Of a stretch of 49,903 nucleotides of DNA, positions 26,447 through 36,712 are shown in pieces (within the stretch, counting starts at the first letter, position 1; each line of letters opens with the position of its first letter). The translations under genes were made by a program, and so were the position numbers. This DNA is from an uncultured Pelagibacteraceae bacterium (GTDB taxonomy: Bacteria; Pseudomonadota; Alphaproteobacteria; Pelagibacterales; Pelagibacteraceae), in NCBI GenBank assembly GCA_902558585.1, contig CACEEO010000003.1, positions 1-49,903 on the forward strand. The letters run 5' to 3'. Under the pieces are notes generated by a model. That model was not told where the DNA came from. It was given only the letters and a program-made list of their open reading frames with translations, and did no database searches.

Positions 26447-29260
26447 TTAGTCTTTAAATAAGTTTGTTTCGTTATGTTCATAAGTGGTAAATGGATATAA
26501 TGTTAGTGTCAGTAATAAATTTTCGCTTGGTTTAAGATCTCTGTCAGAATAATAGTTTTTTTTGTACTTAATACTGGCTATTAGACAATCATTTTTATAC
26601 TCATACAACAAATCATAAAATTCAGTTAAATTAAGCTTTCTATTTCTTCTTGTATTAAATGAAATTAAATTACTATCATTTATTTTATAAACCGTGCTGT
26701 TTTCTAAAAAACTTTCATTACCTGTTAATCCATCTTCTTTAACAAAGTTAAAAGTTGTTTCCAAATTGTTAAAAATTAAGTTTGTACTTACAGAATTATA
26801 TTCAAATTTTTCATAATTATTGTCGACTCTAAAGTCATAATCAATATTAAAATTTTTTGAAAATTTACTTTCAAATGATCCAAATAAGTTTGAATTTTTT
26901 TTGTTAAGACTTGAACTTTCTGGAATAAAATTTTCTTCTGAGTCTCTAAATGCTGTTGCTAATTTAAATTCAAAATATTTATTTATATCATCTAAACTTT
27001 CTTTTCTATAGTCTAGACCAAGTGTTAATGATCTACCTTTTTCAAATGAATCGTCAAATCCCAATCTATTTATACTAAAAATATTATCTACGTTTACATT
27101 TTTTGAGGCAGCTGAATAATTTTTCATATCACTAGGATTAAATCTAAATGAAATTTTTGGTGTTAAAAAATTATTAAAATCTCCTTTAGTTTTTTTTAAT
27201 GGCAGTTTCGAAGCAATCTCATATATATTCATTAACTCAATTTGTGGGCTTGATTTATAGTCACTGTCTTTTTTACCTAAAGTATTTGAGTTTTTAAAAT
27301 GCACATTAAGATTAGTTACAAAACCTGATTTAGAAACTTTATCGCTACTTTCGTATTTTAAATTATTTATAATTTTTGATTTTAGATTATTTGTATTTTT
27401 TAGATCATTACTTCCTGAGGATGAAAACTCGAGATTTCCATTAAAATACTTAGAATAAATATTTTTATTAAAATCATAATAAGGCAAAATATATTGATAC
27501 TTGTCATTATCGCTTTGCCCTAAACTTTCAAATAGTTTTGTACCAGTGTTGAAATTAAAATTTTCATGATTTAATGATAATTTTATTTCAGAAGTTAAAT
27601 TATTTTGACTTGAAGGTTTCAGCTCTGTTTCTGGTAAATTTGTATCAAAGACTTTAAGGTAAGTGTCATTAGTTACTTTTTGTAAAGATAAATTTAACTC
27701 ACTATCTATATAATTTTTAAGCTTCAGGTTGGCATAATATTTTGCAAATAAATGACTAATACTATTTTTATTATCAGAAATTTTAGATTTATATCCTTGT
27801 GTTAAACTAAAATCAGCAATGAAGGATGAACTTTCATTTTTTTGTCTATATTCATTTTGATACATTTTAATACCATTATTAAAAAGTGTTGGTTTAAATG
27901 TGATATCCTTGTTTGGAGAGATAACATGAAAGTAAGGGATATGTATAGAATCTCCCAGTTCATCAGAACTGTTTATTTGCGGTTTTAGAAAACCACTTTG
28001 TCTTTCTACAGATGGATCTGGATGAAAAAATTTTGGAAAATATAAAACTGGGAAATTATAAATTTTTAATACAGCATTGTCATAAATAAGTTGTTTTTTA
28101 TTTTTATCATGTTTAACTTTACTTGCTTGAATTGACCAAGGCGGACAGTTATCACTTTCTTTACAAGACGTAAATACACCTTTGTTTACAGTTATTATAT
28201 TATCTATTTTTTTCGATGATATACCATAAAGCCTTGGGTCATTCTCAGGATTACCAAATACAGTATTATGAATTTTTATTTTTGTATTTTTTGCTATAAA
28301 ATTTTGAGATTTTAAATTAATTATTCCACTTGAAAAATAAAATCGATCACTATTTGGTTGGTTATAGTTTGTAGAAACAATGATATTTTCACCTTTCAGC
28401 TGTTCTTTATTAATTTGATAATTAAACCTTTCAAGATTATAGAGGTTTGTTTTATCAGTTATTGTTGTTTTTTTTTCTGAACTTAAGTTCATAATTTTTT
28501 TTAAAAATGTTACATTCTCTGATACAAAATTATATTTTGAATGAACTTCAGCTGAAGTTTTTCCTTCCGTAATAATTTTTTCTTCATTTAGATAATAAAT
28601 AATTTTTTCAGTATTTATTGTGTAATTTTCGATTTCATTTTCTACTATCACATTATTTTTTGCGCTAAATAAATTTTCTTTTAAATAATATTCAAAATCT
28701 TTTGCAGTAATTTGTGAGCTATCCTCTAAGTCAACAGCTTTAGAATTGTCGTATGTAAATATTTGATCTTCATTTCTTAAGTATTTAATATAGTCACTAT
28801 ATAACTCTATATTCTTATCTTCATCTTTAACTTTAACATTGCCTTTAGCAGTAATTAAATTTAGGTTTTTATTATATTCAAAATCACTCGCAGTGATTAT
28901 TATATTATCAACTAAACTTACTCCTCGTGAATTATTTATAGTAAAAATTATTTGATTATTTTTATTATAAATCACTTCATCTGAGTAAATTATATACTTA
29001 TTAATTGTATCGTTAATTTTTACATTACCTTTTGCGTTTAAAATATTTAATTTTTTATCATATTCAAATCTATCAGCATCAATCACAATTCCATCATCAG
29101 AAGTTGCAGTTCCTTTTTTGGATCCTATAAATTTATTTCCATTTTCTAAAATTTCTATTTCAGTTACATCAAAATTAAATTGTTCCCCTGCAAAACAATG
29201 AGTAACAAAAAAAATGAAAAACAATAATAAAGTTATTTTATTGTAAATATTATTTCTCAT
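26447..29260 (-). CDS. lptD: LPS-assembly protein LptD with expanded LptA-like region
   Basis: 937 aa with a signal peptide ending near HCFAGEQ. Residues about 40-330 form several OstA/LptA-like beta repeats, each built around a GNVKI/GNVKV-type turn (NILNAKGNVKI, NLITAKGNVKV, NLFSAKNNVIV). The junction PPWSIQASKVKHDKNKKQ and FPVLYFPKFFHPDPSVERQSGFL then lead into a C-terminal beta-barrel of alternating polar/aromatic strands. It inserts LPS into the outer membrane. CKESDNC near residue 360 and one Cys near the C-terminus could form disulfides. The extra repeats are more than in typical LptD. It overlaps lptG by 11 bases. Confidence 0.9.
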   Translation of the reverse strand: MRNNIYNKITLLLFFIFFVTHCFAGEQFNFDVTEIEILENGNKFIGSKKGTATSDDGIVIDADRFEYDKKLNILNAKGNVKINDTINKYIIYSDEVIYNKNNQIIFTINNSRGVSLVDNIIITASDFEYNKNLNLITAKGNVKVKDEDKNIELYSDYIKYLRNEDQIFTYDNSKAVDLEDSSQITAKDFEYYLKENLFSAKNNVIVENEIENYTINTEKIIYYLNEEKIITEGKTSAEVHSKYNFVSENVTFLKKIMNLSSEKKTTITDKTNLYNLERFNYQINKEQLKGENIIVSTNYNQPNSDRFYFSSGIINLKSQNFIAKNTKIKIHNTVFGNPENDPRLYGISSKKIDNIITVNKGVFTSCKESDNCPPWSIQASKVKHDKNKKQLIYDNAVLKIYNFPVLYFPKFFHPDPSVERQSGFLKPQINSSDELGDSIHIPYFHVISPNKDITFKPTLFNNGIKMYQNEYRQKNESSSFIADFSLTQGYKSKISDNKNSISHLFAKYYANLKLKNYIDSELNLSLQKVTNDTYLKVFDTNLPETELKPSSQNNLTSEIKLSLNHENFNFNTGTKLFESLGQSDNDKYQYILPYYDFNKNIYSKYFNGNLEFSSSGSNDLKNTNNLKSKIINNLKYESSDKVSKSGFVTNLNVHFKNSNTLGKKDSDYKSSPQIELMNIYEIASKLPLKKTKGDFNNFLTPKISFRFNPSDMKNYSAASKNVNVDNIFSINRLGFDDSFEKGRSLTLGLDYRKESLDDINKYFEFKLATAFRDSEENFIPESSSLNKKNSNLFGSFESKFSKNFNIDYDFRVDNNYEKFEYNSVSTNLIFNNLETTFNFVKEDGLTGNESFLENSTVYKINDSNLISFNTRRNRKLNLTEFYDLLYEYKNDCLIASIKYKKNYYSDRDLKPSENLLLTLTLYPFTTYEHNETNLFKD

Positions 29261-30323
29261 TTATTTTAGTAATTATTGAAAGATTTATAACGGTTAAAAT
29301 AAAAATTGGAAAAAAAATTGACTGACTGATTGAAATTTTTTCAGTGCTCCCCAATACAAAAGTGAAATTGTTTAGATAATATATAATTACTGAAAAAAAT
29401 AAACCAATAGAAATCTTGAATGTTGAGCTCTTTATTTGTTTAATTCTAAACATAATAATAGCTGCAAATATTGAAATTAATAATAAGTATAAAGGAGTAG
29501 TAGCTAATTTTAGTAAATGTAGGTCTATATCAATTATTGAATAATTTAAATTTTGATAATTAATTCTTAACTTATAAAGTTCAAATAAATTTAATGCTGA
29601 CAAATTTGAATATAAGGTTTGAATTGTTTTAAGATCGAAATTAGTTTCTAATTTGATGCTTTTTTTTTCTACATAATTGTTTTGATTATATATTCTTGCA
29701 TTTAATATTTCCCAATTTTTATTTGAAATATCTATTTTATCGCTTTTAATATTTCTAATTATATTAAAATTTTGGTCAAATTCGGTAATAAAATTATTAA
29801 CTAAAAATTTTTCATTAACAGATGAAGAGTTGGTGATTATGATTTTGCTATTAACTTTATCCTTAATCCAGAGACCATTATTTGTAACTACAGCAAGGTA
29901 TTTTCCATCATCAGCATAATTGGATTTTAATTCTAAATAAAGATTTTTAAAATTTGATGATAAATTATAAAAAATTGAAACTATGAACAAACCAGTAATA
30001 AATGATAGTACACTTGTAATTACTAATATTTTTGTATTTTTTAAACCAGTGTACTTAAATATATCTAATTCTTTATTTTCAAATAACTTAATAAATAATA
30101 ATTGAATTGTAATTAATAAAATAAACGGAAACATTTCAAAAATTAAAGCTGGTGAATTTAATAAAGATAAAAAAAGTGTAAAACCAATAGAAACATTTTC
30201 ATTTTTAAAAAATTCTAATTCAGTCAATAAGTTCAAAATAAAAACTAAACTCAAAACTGTTGAAAAAACAAATATTAAAGATTTAAAAAAAATTGAGCAT
30301 ATAAATTTTATATAAACTTTCAT
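29250..30323 (-). CDS. lptG: LPS export permease LptG
   Basis: 357 aa with three N-terminal membrane segments, a periplasmic beta domain from about residue 120 to 250 and three C-terminal segments, the layout of LptF/LptG. With LptF and the LptB ATPase (not in the window) it would extract LPS from the inner membrane. The start directly abuts the lptF stop and its end overlaps lptD by 11 bases. Confidence 0.88.
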   Translation of the reverse strand: MKVYIKFICSIFFKSLIFVFSTVLSLVFILNLLTELEFFKNENVSIGFTLFLSLLNSPALIFEMFPFILLITIQLLFIKLFENKELDIFKYTGLKNTKILVITSVLSFITGLFIVSIFYNLSSNFKNLYLELKSNYADDGKYLAVVTNNGLWIKDKVNSKIIITNSSSVNEKFLVNNFITEFDQNFNIIRNIKSDKIDISNKNWEILNARIYNQNNYVEKKSIKLETNFDLKTIQTLYSNLSALNLFELYKLRINYQNLNYSIIDIDLHLLKLATTPLYLLLISIFAAIIMFRIKQIKSSTFKISIGLFFSVIIYYLNNFTFVLGSTEKISISQSIFFPIFILTVINLSIITKINEK

Positions 30324-31467
30324 TTAGGCACTCTTTAAATTTGATTTAAATTTTTTAAACAAAAATAAATATATAAAAATTAATAAAATTAATGGTATAG
30401 ATATCAAGCTTAAATTTTGTGTCATAGATTGTGATATAAATCTTATAGTGGTCTCAGAAAAAATAATTACAACCATTCCTATTAAAAAAGTTAAGACCCT
30501 TAATTTTTGATACTTTGAGTTTTCTTTTGAAATTAAAATTAACAAAAAAAGGCACTAGTGATAGTATAGGAATATAAAACGGTATAATGAATCTTTTATA
30601 AAATTCTTTAAATATATTATTAATATTACGTACATTGCAATTCTCTATACTTTTACTAGCTAGTCTAAAATTATCTTCATTAAATTTGTAATAGTTGTTA
30701 ATACATTTAATAATTTTTGTAGATGAGAGTTCCTGAGTTTTTATATAGGTAGTTGTATTTGATTCAAAGTTAGCTAATGAAAAATCAGATTTAGAAAACG
30801 AAATGTTGGTCAACTCTTTATTTTTTAAAGTAATAGTAGCCCCATCATAAAGAACTAAAATAGGTATGCTATTTATTTCTTTAAACTTACCTTTTGAAGC
30901 ATATGTAATTTGAAAATGATTTTTATTTAGTTCTTTTTTTATATAAAGATTGCTTAGAAATCCATTTTTGTCTTTTTTATCTGTATATATAGTTACACCT
31001 TTAATAGTGTCATTAAATTTTTGAGGTTTAACAAAATTTCCATAAAAATTTACTTCTGAAGTTCTTAAAAAAGATCTTGCTAAGTCTTGAGAATTAGGAA
31101 CTACAAATGATGTAAACAAAACTTGTAAGATTGTTAGGAATATTGATATAAGAAAAAAAAAGTTTATTATTTGAATTTTGTGTATTCCAAAATTCCATAA
31201 AATCATCAATTCATTGTTTAATTCATATTTAATCGTAACATAATAAAGACTAAAAAATAATACGAATGGAAATATTTTGCTTATGATTTTAGGGAAATTT
31301 AGTAATGAAAAATTTAAATAGACCAAATAATCTCTTCCATCTTCAATCATTATATCCAAATAATTGACTGCCTGAAAAACCCAAATTACGACACTTGCGC
31401 TTAAAAGTGCGATAAATAGAAAGGTTAAGTAGTCTAATAATAATTTTCTAAATAAAATTTTTTTCAT
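30324..31467 (-). CDS. lptF: LPS export permease LptF, split by a one-base frameshift
   Basis: The first 337-aa frame (30454-31467) is LptF-like up to [11 protein letters not shown], then runs into a non-membrane, Lys-rich nonsense tail. The expected last membrane segments ([22 protein letters not shown] and on) are in the other frame at 30324-30545. The switch falls at a run of seven T on the coding strand (plus-strand A7 at 30544-30550): removing one T reads [11 protein letters not shown] and restores a 380-aa protein ending right at lptG. Either the assembly has one base too many, the gene is mutated, or polymerase/ribosome slippage corrects it. Confidence 0.82.
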
Positions 31468-31495
31468 TGAATTATGCCATTTTTATTCTTATATA
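31467..31495 (+). promoter_or_regulatory. Candidate promoter for pepA-ndk
   Basis: TTGAAT (31467-31472), a 17-base spacer and TATATA (31490-31495). It sits between the divergent lptF and pepA starts; transcription would begin near 31502, before the ATG at 31529. Confidence 0.45.
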
Positions 31496-31528
31496 GCATC
31501 CATCGCTCATAGAGTGTATTTAAAATTT

Positions 31529-32983
31529 ATGTCAATCACAATTAATTATAATACTAAAACTTTTAAAAAAAACTCATCAAATTATATATTATTTGTTGAT
31601 GAAAAATTTAACATATCTAGATTAAAAAATTATATTTCAAATTCAGAATATTCGATTATTTCTGATTTAATTAAATCTAAAGATCTCAAAAAAAAAATAA
31701 TTGCTTTTGATATAAGCTCTAAGAAAAAAATAATTTTAGTATCCTTAAAAAAAAGTCTGACAAATTCTGAGATAGAAAACTTAGGTGCAAAATTTTATGA
31801 TTTAAATGAAGACTATAAATTAAATAACTTAATTATAAAATCCGATACTATTCTCAATAAATCAAAAAATGTAGTTGGGTATTTTTTGCATGGATTAAAG
31901 TTAAAATCTTATAAATTTGATAAATATAAAACTAAAAAAGATAAAAAAATTATTTCTATAAATATTTTGGGTAAAAATATCCCGTCAGTAAAAGAAAAAG
32001 TTAAATTCACAGCTGTAGAGAAAGGCACTTTTTATGCAAGAGATTTAGTTTCAGAGCCTGGAAACATTTTACACCCAGATGAATACGCTAAAAGACTTAA
32101 ATCATTAAAAAAAGATGGCTTAAAAATTAATATTTATGATGAAAAAAAATTAAAAAAATTGGGGATGAACACATTATTAGGAGTTGGTCAAGGAAGTATT
32201 AGAGGATCATATTTAGTTACTATTGAATGGAATGGAGTGAAAGATAAATCAAAGCCTTTAGCCTTTGTTGGAAAAGGTGTTTGTTTTGATACCGGAGGAA
32301 TATCTCTTAAACCAGCAAAATTTATGGAAGACATGACATACGACATGGCAGGCTCTGCTGTAGTAGTTGGATTAATGAAAAGTTTGGCGCTTAGAAAAGC
32401 AAAAATAAATGCAGTGGGTGTTGTTGGTCTAGTTGAAAATATGCCAGGTGGCAACGCTCAAAGACCAGGAGATATAGTAAAGTCTTATAGTGGGAAGACC
32501 GTAGAAATTTTAAACACTGATGCAGAAGGAAGACTCGTGTTAGCCGATGCTTTAACTTACACAGAAGAAAAATTTAAGCCAAAATTTATAGTAGATTTAG
32601 CAACTTTGACAGGAGCAATTATTGTTTCTCTTGGATCTGAATACGCAGGTCTATTTTCGAATGATGATAAATTATCAAATCAGTTAATTAAAGCAGGAGA
32701 AGAGGTGGAAGAGAAAGTTTGGAGAATGCCTTTAAATAAAAATTTTGACAAACTTATTGATTCTAAAAATGCTGATATGCAAAATATTAATTATGTTGGG
32801 GGAGCAGGCTCTACAACAGCAGCGCAATTTTTACAAAGATTTATATTAAACAAAACACCCTGGGCACACCTAGATATAGCAGGAATGGCATTTTCTAAAT
32901 ATGGAGGAGCTTTAAATTCTGGTGGTGCAACAGGTTACGGAGTGAGATTATTAAACAAACTAATAGAGGATCATTATGAGTAA
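31529..32983 (+). CDS. pepA: Leucyl aminopeptidase (M17)
   Basis: Cytosolic di-metal aminopeptidase, about 484 aa. The catalytic domain has [16 protein letters not shown], the metal Asp in MAGSA region, and the hallmark [14 protein letters not shown]. The N-terminal domain is Lys-rich and divergent. I choose ATG at 31529; a GTG at 31514 in the same frame adds five residues without family support. It overlaps ndk by 8 bases; holC, which commonly follows pepA, is absent. Confidence 0.93.
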   Translation: MSITINYNTKTFKKNSSNYILFVDEKFNISRLKNYISNSEYSIISDLIKSKDLKKKIIAFDISSKKKIILVSLKKSLTNSEIENLGAKFYDLNEDYKLNNLIIKSDTILNKSKNVVGYFLHGLKLKSYKFDKYKTKKDKKIISINILGKNIPSVKEKVKFTAVEKGTFYARDLVSEPGNILHPDEYAKRLKSLKKDGLKINIYDEKKLKKLGMNTLLGVGQGSIRGSYLVTIEWNGVKDKSKPLAFVGKGVCFDTGGISLKPAKFMEDMTYDMAGSAVVVGLMKSLALRKAKINAVGVVGLVENMPGGNAQRPGDIVKSYSGKTVEILNTDAEGRLVLADALTYTEEKFKPKFIVDLATLTGAIIVSLGSEYAGLFSNDDKLSNQLIKAGEEVEEKVWRMPLNKNFDKLIDSKNADMQNINYVGGAGSTTAAQFLQRFILNKTPWAHLDIAGMAFSKYGGALNSGGATGYGVRLLNKLIEDHYE

Positions 32984-33386
32984 TTTAGAACAAACATTGT
33001 CAATTATAAAACCAGATGCAGTAGAGAGAAATCTAGAAAACGAAATTAAAGAAATGTTTAAATCTAATGGTTTTACAATTTTAAAAGAAAAAAAAATCCA
33101 AATTGAAAAATCAGAAGCTGAAAAGTTTTATAAGGTTCATGAAACCAAACCATTTTATAATGATTTATGTGCCTATTTATCATCAGGTCCGATTGTTGTA
33201 ATGGTTCTTGAAAAAAATAATGCAGTTTTAGGAAACAGAGAATTAATGGGTGCTACAAATCCAGAAGATGCAGAAGAAGGTACAATTAGAAAAAAATACG
33301 GGATTTCAATAGACAAAAACTCTGTCCACGGATCAGATAGTGTTGAAAATGCTAAAATTGAAATAGATTTTTTCTTTAAAGATTAA
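32976..33386 (+). CDS. ndk: Nucleoside diphosphate kinase
   Basis: 136 aa. The phospho-accepting His118 is in [11 protein letters not shown]; the N-terminal [12 protein letters not shown] motif is canonical. It balances NTP pools using ATP. Translationally coupled to pepA, and its last 11 bases overlap purN on the other strand. Confidence 0.96.
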   Translation: MSNLEQTLSIIKPDAVERNLENEIKEMFKSNGFTILKEKKIQIEKSEAEKFYKVHETKPFYNDLCAYLSSGPIVVMVLEKNNAVLGNRELMGATNPEDAEEGTIRKKYGISIDKNSVHGSDSVENAKIEIDFFFKD

Positions 33387-33957
33387 AAACTTTTAATATA
33401 GCTTTTGGGTACAACTTATGTTCTTGAGCTAAAATTTTTTTAGCAAGAGAAGTCTCAGTATCTTTTTTTGAAATCCTGACTTTCTTTTGTAGAATAATCT
33501 TCCCCGAGTCTAATCTAGCATTTACAAAATGAACAGTACATCCTGAGTACTTTTCCTTATTGTTTAATACTCTTTGGTGAGTATTTAATCCTTTGTATTT
33601 AGGCAGTAAAGAGGGGTGTATATTTAAAATTTTTCCTTTAAATTTTTTTATAAAATTTTTTGACAAAATTTTCATAAATCCAGCTAGACAAATCATTTCA
33701 ATATTATTTTTTTTTAAGATAGAAAGTAGCTTATTTTCACTTAATTTTTTATTTTTAAAACTTAAAACTTTTTTTTTAATTTTAAATTTTTTGGCATAAT
33801 TTAAACCTTTTGCCTTAGAGTTATTTGAAACAATAAAGTTAATTGATATAGGAGATATTTTAGTTTTAGAAAATATAGCTAAAGATTTTAAATTACTGCC
33901 TGTCCCTGAAATAAATACAGCTGTTCTTACTCTATTGTGACCAGTTGATAGAACCAT
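33376..33957 (-). CDS. purN: Phosphoribosylglycinamide formyltransferase
   Basis: 193 aa; 10-formyl-THF-dependent GAR transformylase of purine synthesis. VFISGTGSNLKSL near the N-terminus binds the substrate phosphate, and NIHPSLLPKYKGLNTH holds the catalytic His, followed by GCTVHFVNARLDSG with the active-site Asp. The start lies inside the end of purM (26-base overlap), so the two are coupled. Confidence 0.94.
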   Translation of the reverse strand: MVLSTGHNRVRTAVFISGTGSNLKSLAIFSKTKISPISINFIVSNNSKAKGLNYAKKFKIKKKVLSFKNKKLSENKLLSILKKNNIEMICLAGFMKILSKNFIKKFKGKILNIHPSLLPKYKGLNTHQRVLNNKEKYSGCTVHFVNARLDSGKIILQKKVRISKKDTETSLAKKILAQEHKLYPKAILKVFNL

Positions 33958-34963
33958 TTAACTTAACTTTATTTTTACCATTAAAAATTTTTCCAATAAC
34001 ATATGGTTTGTATTCTTTTGAAAAAAATTTACTTATTTTTTTTAAATTTTTACTTTCAACAATAAGACAAAAACCAACTCCACAGTTAAATGTTTTAAGC
34101 ATTTCTTTATCAGAAATTCCATTATTTTTAAGCCAATTAAATATTTTAGAAGTTTCAATTTTATCTAAACTTATATGTGCTGAGAGTTTATCTGGTATAA
34201 TTCTTTTAATATTATCAGACAAACCTCCCCCAGTTATATTTGCACAGCCATTGATTAAGTTGTTGTTTATTAAATTCATTATTTCTTTAACATATATTTT
34301 AGTTGGTTTTAGAAGCTCAGATTTTAAAAATTTATTTTTTTTAATATTTATTTTTTTTAGTTTTAATAAATATCTTACAAGAGAATACCCATTAGAATGT
34401 AAACCACTGGAAGGAATTGCAACTATAAGATTATTTTTTTTTATTTTATTTTTATTTAAAACTTTATTCTTTCCTACAACTCCTACAGCAAAACCTGCGA
34501 TATCAAATTTACCTTTTTCATACGTACCTGGCATTTCAGCAGTTTCTCCTCCGACGAGCTCACATTCTGATTGATTACAGCCTTTGTTAATCCCTTTTAT
34601 TATTGCTTTAAGTTTTTTAAGATCAATTTTATTTATTGATATATAATCTAAAAAAAGCAAAGGCTTAGCTCCTTGTACGATTAAATCATTTACACTCATA
34701 GCAACTAAGTCAATTCCAATGGTATCAAATTTATTTAACGTATTAGCAATTTCAATTTTGGTTCCCACACCATCTGTACAAGCTACGATTTTAGGTTGTT
34801 TAATATTATTTGGTATATTTGTTATTGAGCCAAACCCACCTATATTTGAAAACTTTTTTTTGCCTCTTTTTTTTGCTGAAACTGTAGAAATGAAATCAAC
34901 AAATTTGTCAGCAGCTTTGATATTAACTCCACTTTTTTTATAGGTAAATTTTTTTTTATTCAT
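33932..34963 (-). CDS. purM: Phosphoribosylformylglycinamidine cyclo-ligase
   Basis: 343 aa; AIR synthetase. Characteristic segments are ACTDGVGTKIEIA, the GVDLVAMSVND-type IGIDLVAMSVNDLIVQGA, GGETAEMPGTY and ITGGGLSDNIKRIIP. It feeds the same pathway as purF and purN. Only 11 bases separate its ATG from the divergent gene at 34975, so at least one promoter must lie within coding sequence. Confidence 0.95.
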   Translation of the reverse strand: MNKKKFTYKKSGVNIKAADKFVDFISTVSAKKRGKKKFSNIGGFGSITNIPNNIKQPKIVACTDGVGTKIEIANTLNKFDTIGIDLVAMSVNDLIVQGAKPLLFLDYISINKIDLKKLKAIIKGINKGCNQSECELVGGETAEMPGTYEKGKFDIAGFAVGVVGKNKVLNKNKIKKNNLIVAIPSSGLHSNGYSLVRYLLKLKKINIKKNKFLKSELLKPTKIYVKEIMNLINNNLINGCANITGGGLSDNIKRIIPDKLSAHISLDKIETSKIFNWLKNNGISDKEMLKTFNCGVGFCLIVESKNLKKISKFFSKEYKPYVIGKIFNGKNKVKLNGSINWSQ

Positions 34964-34974
34964 TAATATGTTTT

Positions 34975-36063
34975 ATGAAATTTATTTCTCAACTTTATAA
35001 ATTAAGGCTTTTATATAATTTTTTTTTATTTCTTGCTTTAATAAATATTTTCTTTTCCACAGAAAATAGTCATGCAAAGACATTTTCTATAAATGATATT
35101 GAAATATCAACACCTTTTGAAATAAATTTTAATAAAAATGAAATTATTGATAAAGGATTTTTAAAGGCATTTAATGAACTAATTTTTTCAATTGTCCAAA
35201 GTAAAGATCAAATAAAATTAAAAAAAATACCAATTAATAAAATAAAAGGAATGATAGAAACTTTCTCTATTAAGGAAGAAAAGTTCATAGATGAAATTTA
35301 TTATCTTGTTCTGAATGTTTCATTTAATAAAAAAAATATATTTGATTTACTAGAGTCAAAAAATGTATTTCCGTCTTTACCTGTAAAAAAAGATTTCTTA
35401 TTCATTCCAGTTTTTGTTGATCAGAATAAAAATCAAGTTTCAATGTTCTCTGAGGAAAAATTATTTTCCAGCTGGAATGTAAATAATAAAAAATATAGTC
35501 TTTTAAATTATATCTTACCCACTCAAGATCTTGATGATTTTAGTTTAATAAAAAGAAACATTAATAATTTAGAAACTTATGACTTCAAAGAAATTATAAA
35601 TAAATACAATATAAATGATCATATAATTATGATTGTGTTTAAAGATGATAATAAAATAAGAGTATTTAATAAAATTTTTTTTAATCAAAAAAAAAATATA
35701 AAAAATTTAAATTATACTGAAGTTAATTTTGATGAAGAAGAAGAGTTATTTGAATTTATTGAGAATTTAAAATTAGTCTACGAAGATTTTTGGAAATCAC
35801 AAAATCAAATCAATACTTCAGTAAAGTTATCTTTAAATATTTCTATTGATAACTCTAATAATATAAAAATTAACAAATTTGAAAAAATTTTATCTGATAT
35901 GGATTTCATATATAATTTTTCAATTTATAAATTCGATAATCGAAATAATTTTTATAAAGTTATTTTTAATGGAACACCTGATAAGTTTTTAGAAGTTATG
36001 AGTGATCAAAATTATAATTTTGAAATTAAAAATAAAATTTGGGTTTTAAATGACAAATCTTAA
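34975..36063 (+). CDS. DUF2066-like exported protein
   Basis: 362 aa with an N-terminal hydrophobic segment (LLYNFFLFLALINIFFS) ending near NSHA, so probably exported to the periplasm. Layout and location just before the hda-like gene match the DUF2066 family of proteobacteria, whose function is unknown. The segments FLFIPVFVDQ and LLNYILPTQDLDD fit the conserved core. It overlaps the next gene by 14 bases. Confidence 0.65.
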   Translation: MKFISQLYKLRLLYNFFLFLALINIFFSTENSHAKTFSINDIEISTPFEINFNKNEIIDKGFLKAFNELIFSIVQSKDQIKLKKIPINKIKGMIETFSIKEEKFIDEIYYLVLNVSFNKKNIFDLLESKNVFPSLPVKKDFLFIPVFVDQNKNQVSMFSEEKLFSSWNVNNKKYSLLNYILPTQDLDDFSLIKRNINNLETYDFKEIINKYNINDHIIMIVFKDDNKIRVFNKIFFNQKKNIKNLNYTEVNFDEEEELFEFIENLKLVYEDFWKSQNQINTSVKLSLNISIDNSNNIKINKFEKILSDMDFIYNFSIYKFDNRNNFYKVIFNGTPDKFLEVMSDQNYNFEIKNKIWVLNDKS

Positions 36064-36712
36064 TCAGCAAATACTTAAATTTGATTATGATCAAAATTTT
36101 AAAGATCAGGATTTTTATGTTTCAAACAGCAACGAACACTCTTTTAGCCTTTTAAATAGTTGGCCAAAATGGGATAAAAATTTTATAAATATAATAGGTG
36201 AAAAGTTTTCAGGAAAAAGTCATTTAATAAATATATTTTTAGAAAAGCACAGAGGAATTAAAATTAATGCAGAAGATATTAATAATGACTTTCTTCAACA
36301 AATTAAAATATATGAAAATATTATTGTTGAGGATTTAACTGAAAAAATAAATGAAAACTTGTTATTTACACTTATAAATATAATAGATCAGGATAATAAG
36401 TACTTAATAGTAACCTCAAAAATACCAATAGTTGACTTTAATTTTAAATTAAATGATCTTAATTCAAGATCTAATAATTTTATTTTATCTCAAATTGAAA
36501 AACCTGGTGACGATTTAATTTATGCACTAATATTAAAAAATCTTTCTGATCGTCAAATATCAATAGACCAAAAACTTATTGAATTTATAATTAAGAGAAT
36601 TGATAGAACTTATGGCAAAATTTCCGATTTCATATATAAAATCGACGAAATTAGTTTAAAAAGAAAGAAACCAATCGATTTTAAAATTATAAAAGAAGCA
36701 TTAGAGGTTTAA
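36050..36712 (+). CDS. hda: DnaA-like ATPase, HdaA family (regulatory inactivation of DnaA)
   Basis: 220 aa, corresponding to the AAA+ and lid part of DnaA without the DNA-binding domain IV. P-loop GEKFSGKSHL (Lys56) is intact; the Walker B region IIVEDLTEKIN is degenerate, and LSDRQISIDQKLIEFIIKRI fits the lid. Homologues promote hydrolysis of DnaA-ATP with the beta clamp to stop re-initiation. The N-terminus has QQILKFDY, a possible clamp-binding motif. The aspS gene follows directly. Confidence 0.8.
   Translation: MTNLNQQILKFDYDQNFKDQDFYVSNSNEHSFSLLNSWPKWDKNFINIIGEKFSGKSHLINIFLEKHRGIKINAEDINNDFLQQIKIYENIIVEDLTEKINENLLFTLINIIDQDNKYLIVTSKIPIVDFNFKLNDLNSRSNNFILSQIEKPGDDLIYALILKNLSDRQISIDQKLIEFIIKRIDRTYGKISDFIYKIDEISLKRKKPIDFKIIKEALEV

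Noticed and set aside
31514..31528. GTG start for pepA at 31514
   Set aside because: Adds five residues with no family support; ATG at 31529 is a better start codon and fits the candidate promoter equally.
33945..34574. Long plus-strand ORF (209 aa) opposite purM
   Set aside because: It is the antisense of a well-supported purM; Ile/Leu/Phe-rich translation from an AT-biased opposite frame, no start context or family.
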